A stretch of 14,684 bases of DNA. It comes from Phoronis ovalis. Lineage: Eukaryota > Phoronida > Phoronidae. The notes beneath the pieces were generated by a model, which saw only the letters and a program-made list of their open reading frames with translations, ran no database searches and was not told the DNA's origin. Each line of letters starts with the position of its first letter. Position 1 is the first letter of the stretch. Below, piece after piece: positions 14,594-14,684 of the stretch. The position numbers were made by a program, and so were the translations under genes. Location: assembly GCA_028565635.1 (NCBI GenBank), contig JAOXYB010031053.1, forward strand, positions 1 to 14,684. The letters are read 5' to 3'.

Positions 14594-14684
14594 ATGGATT
14601 TTGGTGATGGAATTTCGATGTTTACAACAGGCTATTCGGGCACCTTGCAATGGTATTTTTCAACATCTTTTATCCTGTTGCGAC
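14594..14684 (+). CDS. Possible first coding exon of the next gene (partial)
   Basis: An ATG in strong context (gaaaATGG) opens a frame of 30 codons that is still open at the window end. It starts MDFGDGISMFTTGYSGTL, then turns more aromatic and hydrophobic (QWYFSTSFILLR), which could be the lead-in to a membrane segment. An in-frame TAA at 14549-14551 closes the frame upstream, and the preceding 190 bp are somewhat richer in GC (with CACGTG near 14425), as a promoter might be. I do not recognise the protein. Thirty open codons can easily occur by chance, so this is a tentative call. Confidence -1.
   Translation, partial: MDFGDGISMFTTGYSGTLQWYFSTSFILLR

Overview
This is animal (metazoan) nuclear DNA. 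It is strongly AT-rich by eye and mostly non-coding. It holds one well-resolved gene: a six-exon plus-strand aquaporin (major intrinsic protein family) spanning about 5.9 kb. All five introns are GT-AG, and the joined exons (3159..3230, 3877..4084, 7270..7330, 7704..7989, 8259..8382, 8931..9079) give exactly 900 nt, i.e. a 299-residue protein plus a TAA stop with both NPA motifs. The style of the protein (classical AQP1/AQP4-like water-channel branch), the short-to-medium introns and the AT-rich, repeat-littered flanks suggest an invertebrate. I lean towards a mollusc or other lophotrochozoan, but that is inference, not proof.

Layout. 1-2940: upstream intergenic DNA with no convincing gene; the one standout is a GC-rich open segment at 175-390 that looks like an isolated exon or fossil coding piece. 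2941-3158: probable promoter and 5' UTR, with an NRF1-like palindrome, a CRE-like site and a TATAAG box. 3159-9079: the aquaporin. Intron 2 (3.2 kb) carries three repeat structures: diverged tandem repeats, a fold-back inverted-repeat element, and a CCATGG-bearing repeat cluster. 9080-about 9850: 3' UTR region with several AATAAA signals. About 9850-14550: intergenic DNA with small inverted repeats and a few weak open frames. 14594 to the end: an ATG in strong context opens a reading frame that runs off the window, possibly the first coding exon of the next gene.

The most interesting biological point is the predicted pore. Aligned without gaps to AQP1/AQP4, the four aromatic/arginine filter positions read Met56, Ile179, Ala188 and Arg194, so both the usual TM2 Phe and the TM5 His are missing. 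Such a filter should not behave as a strict water-only channel. No new multi-gene system, CRISPR array, operon, rRNA or tRNA was found.
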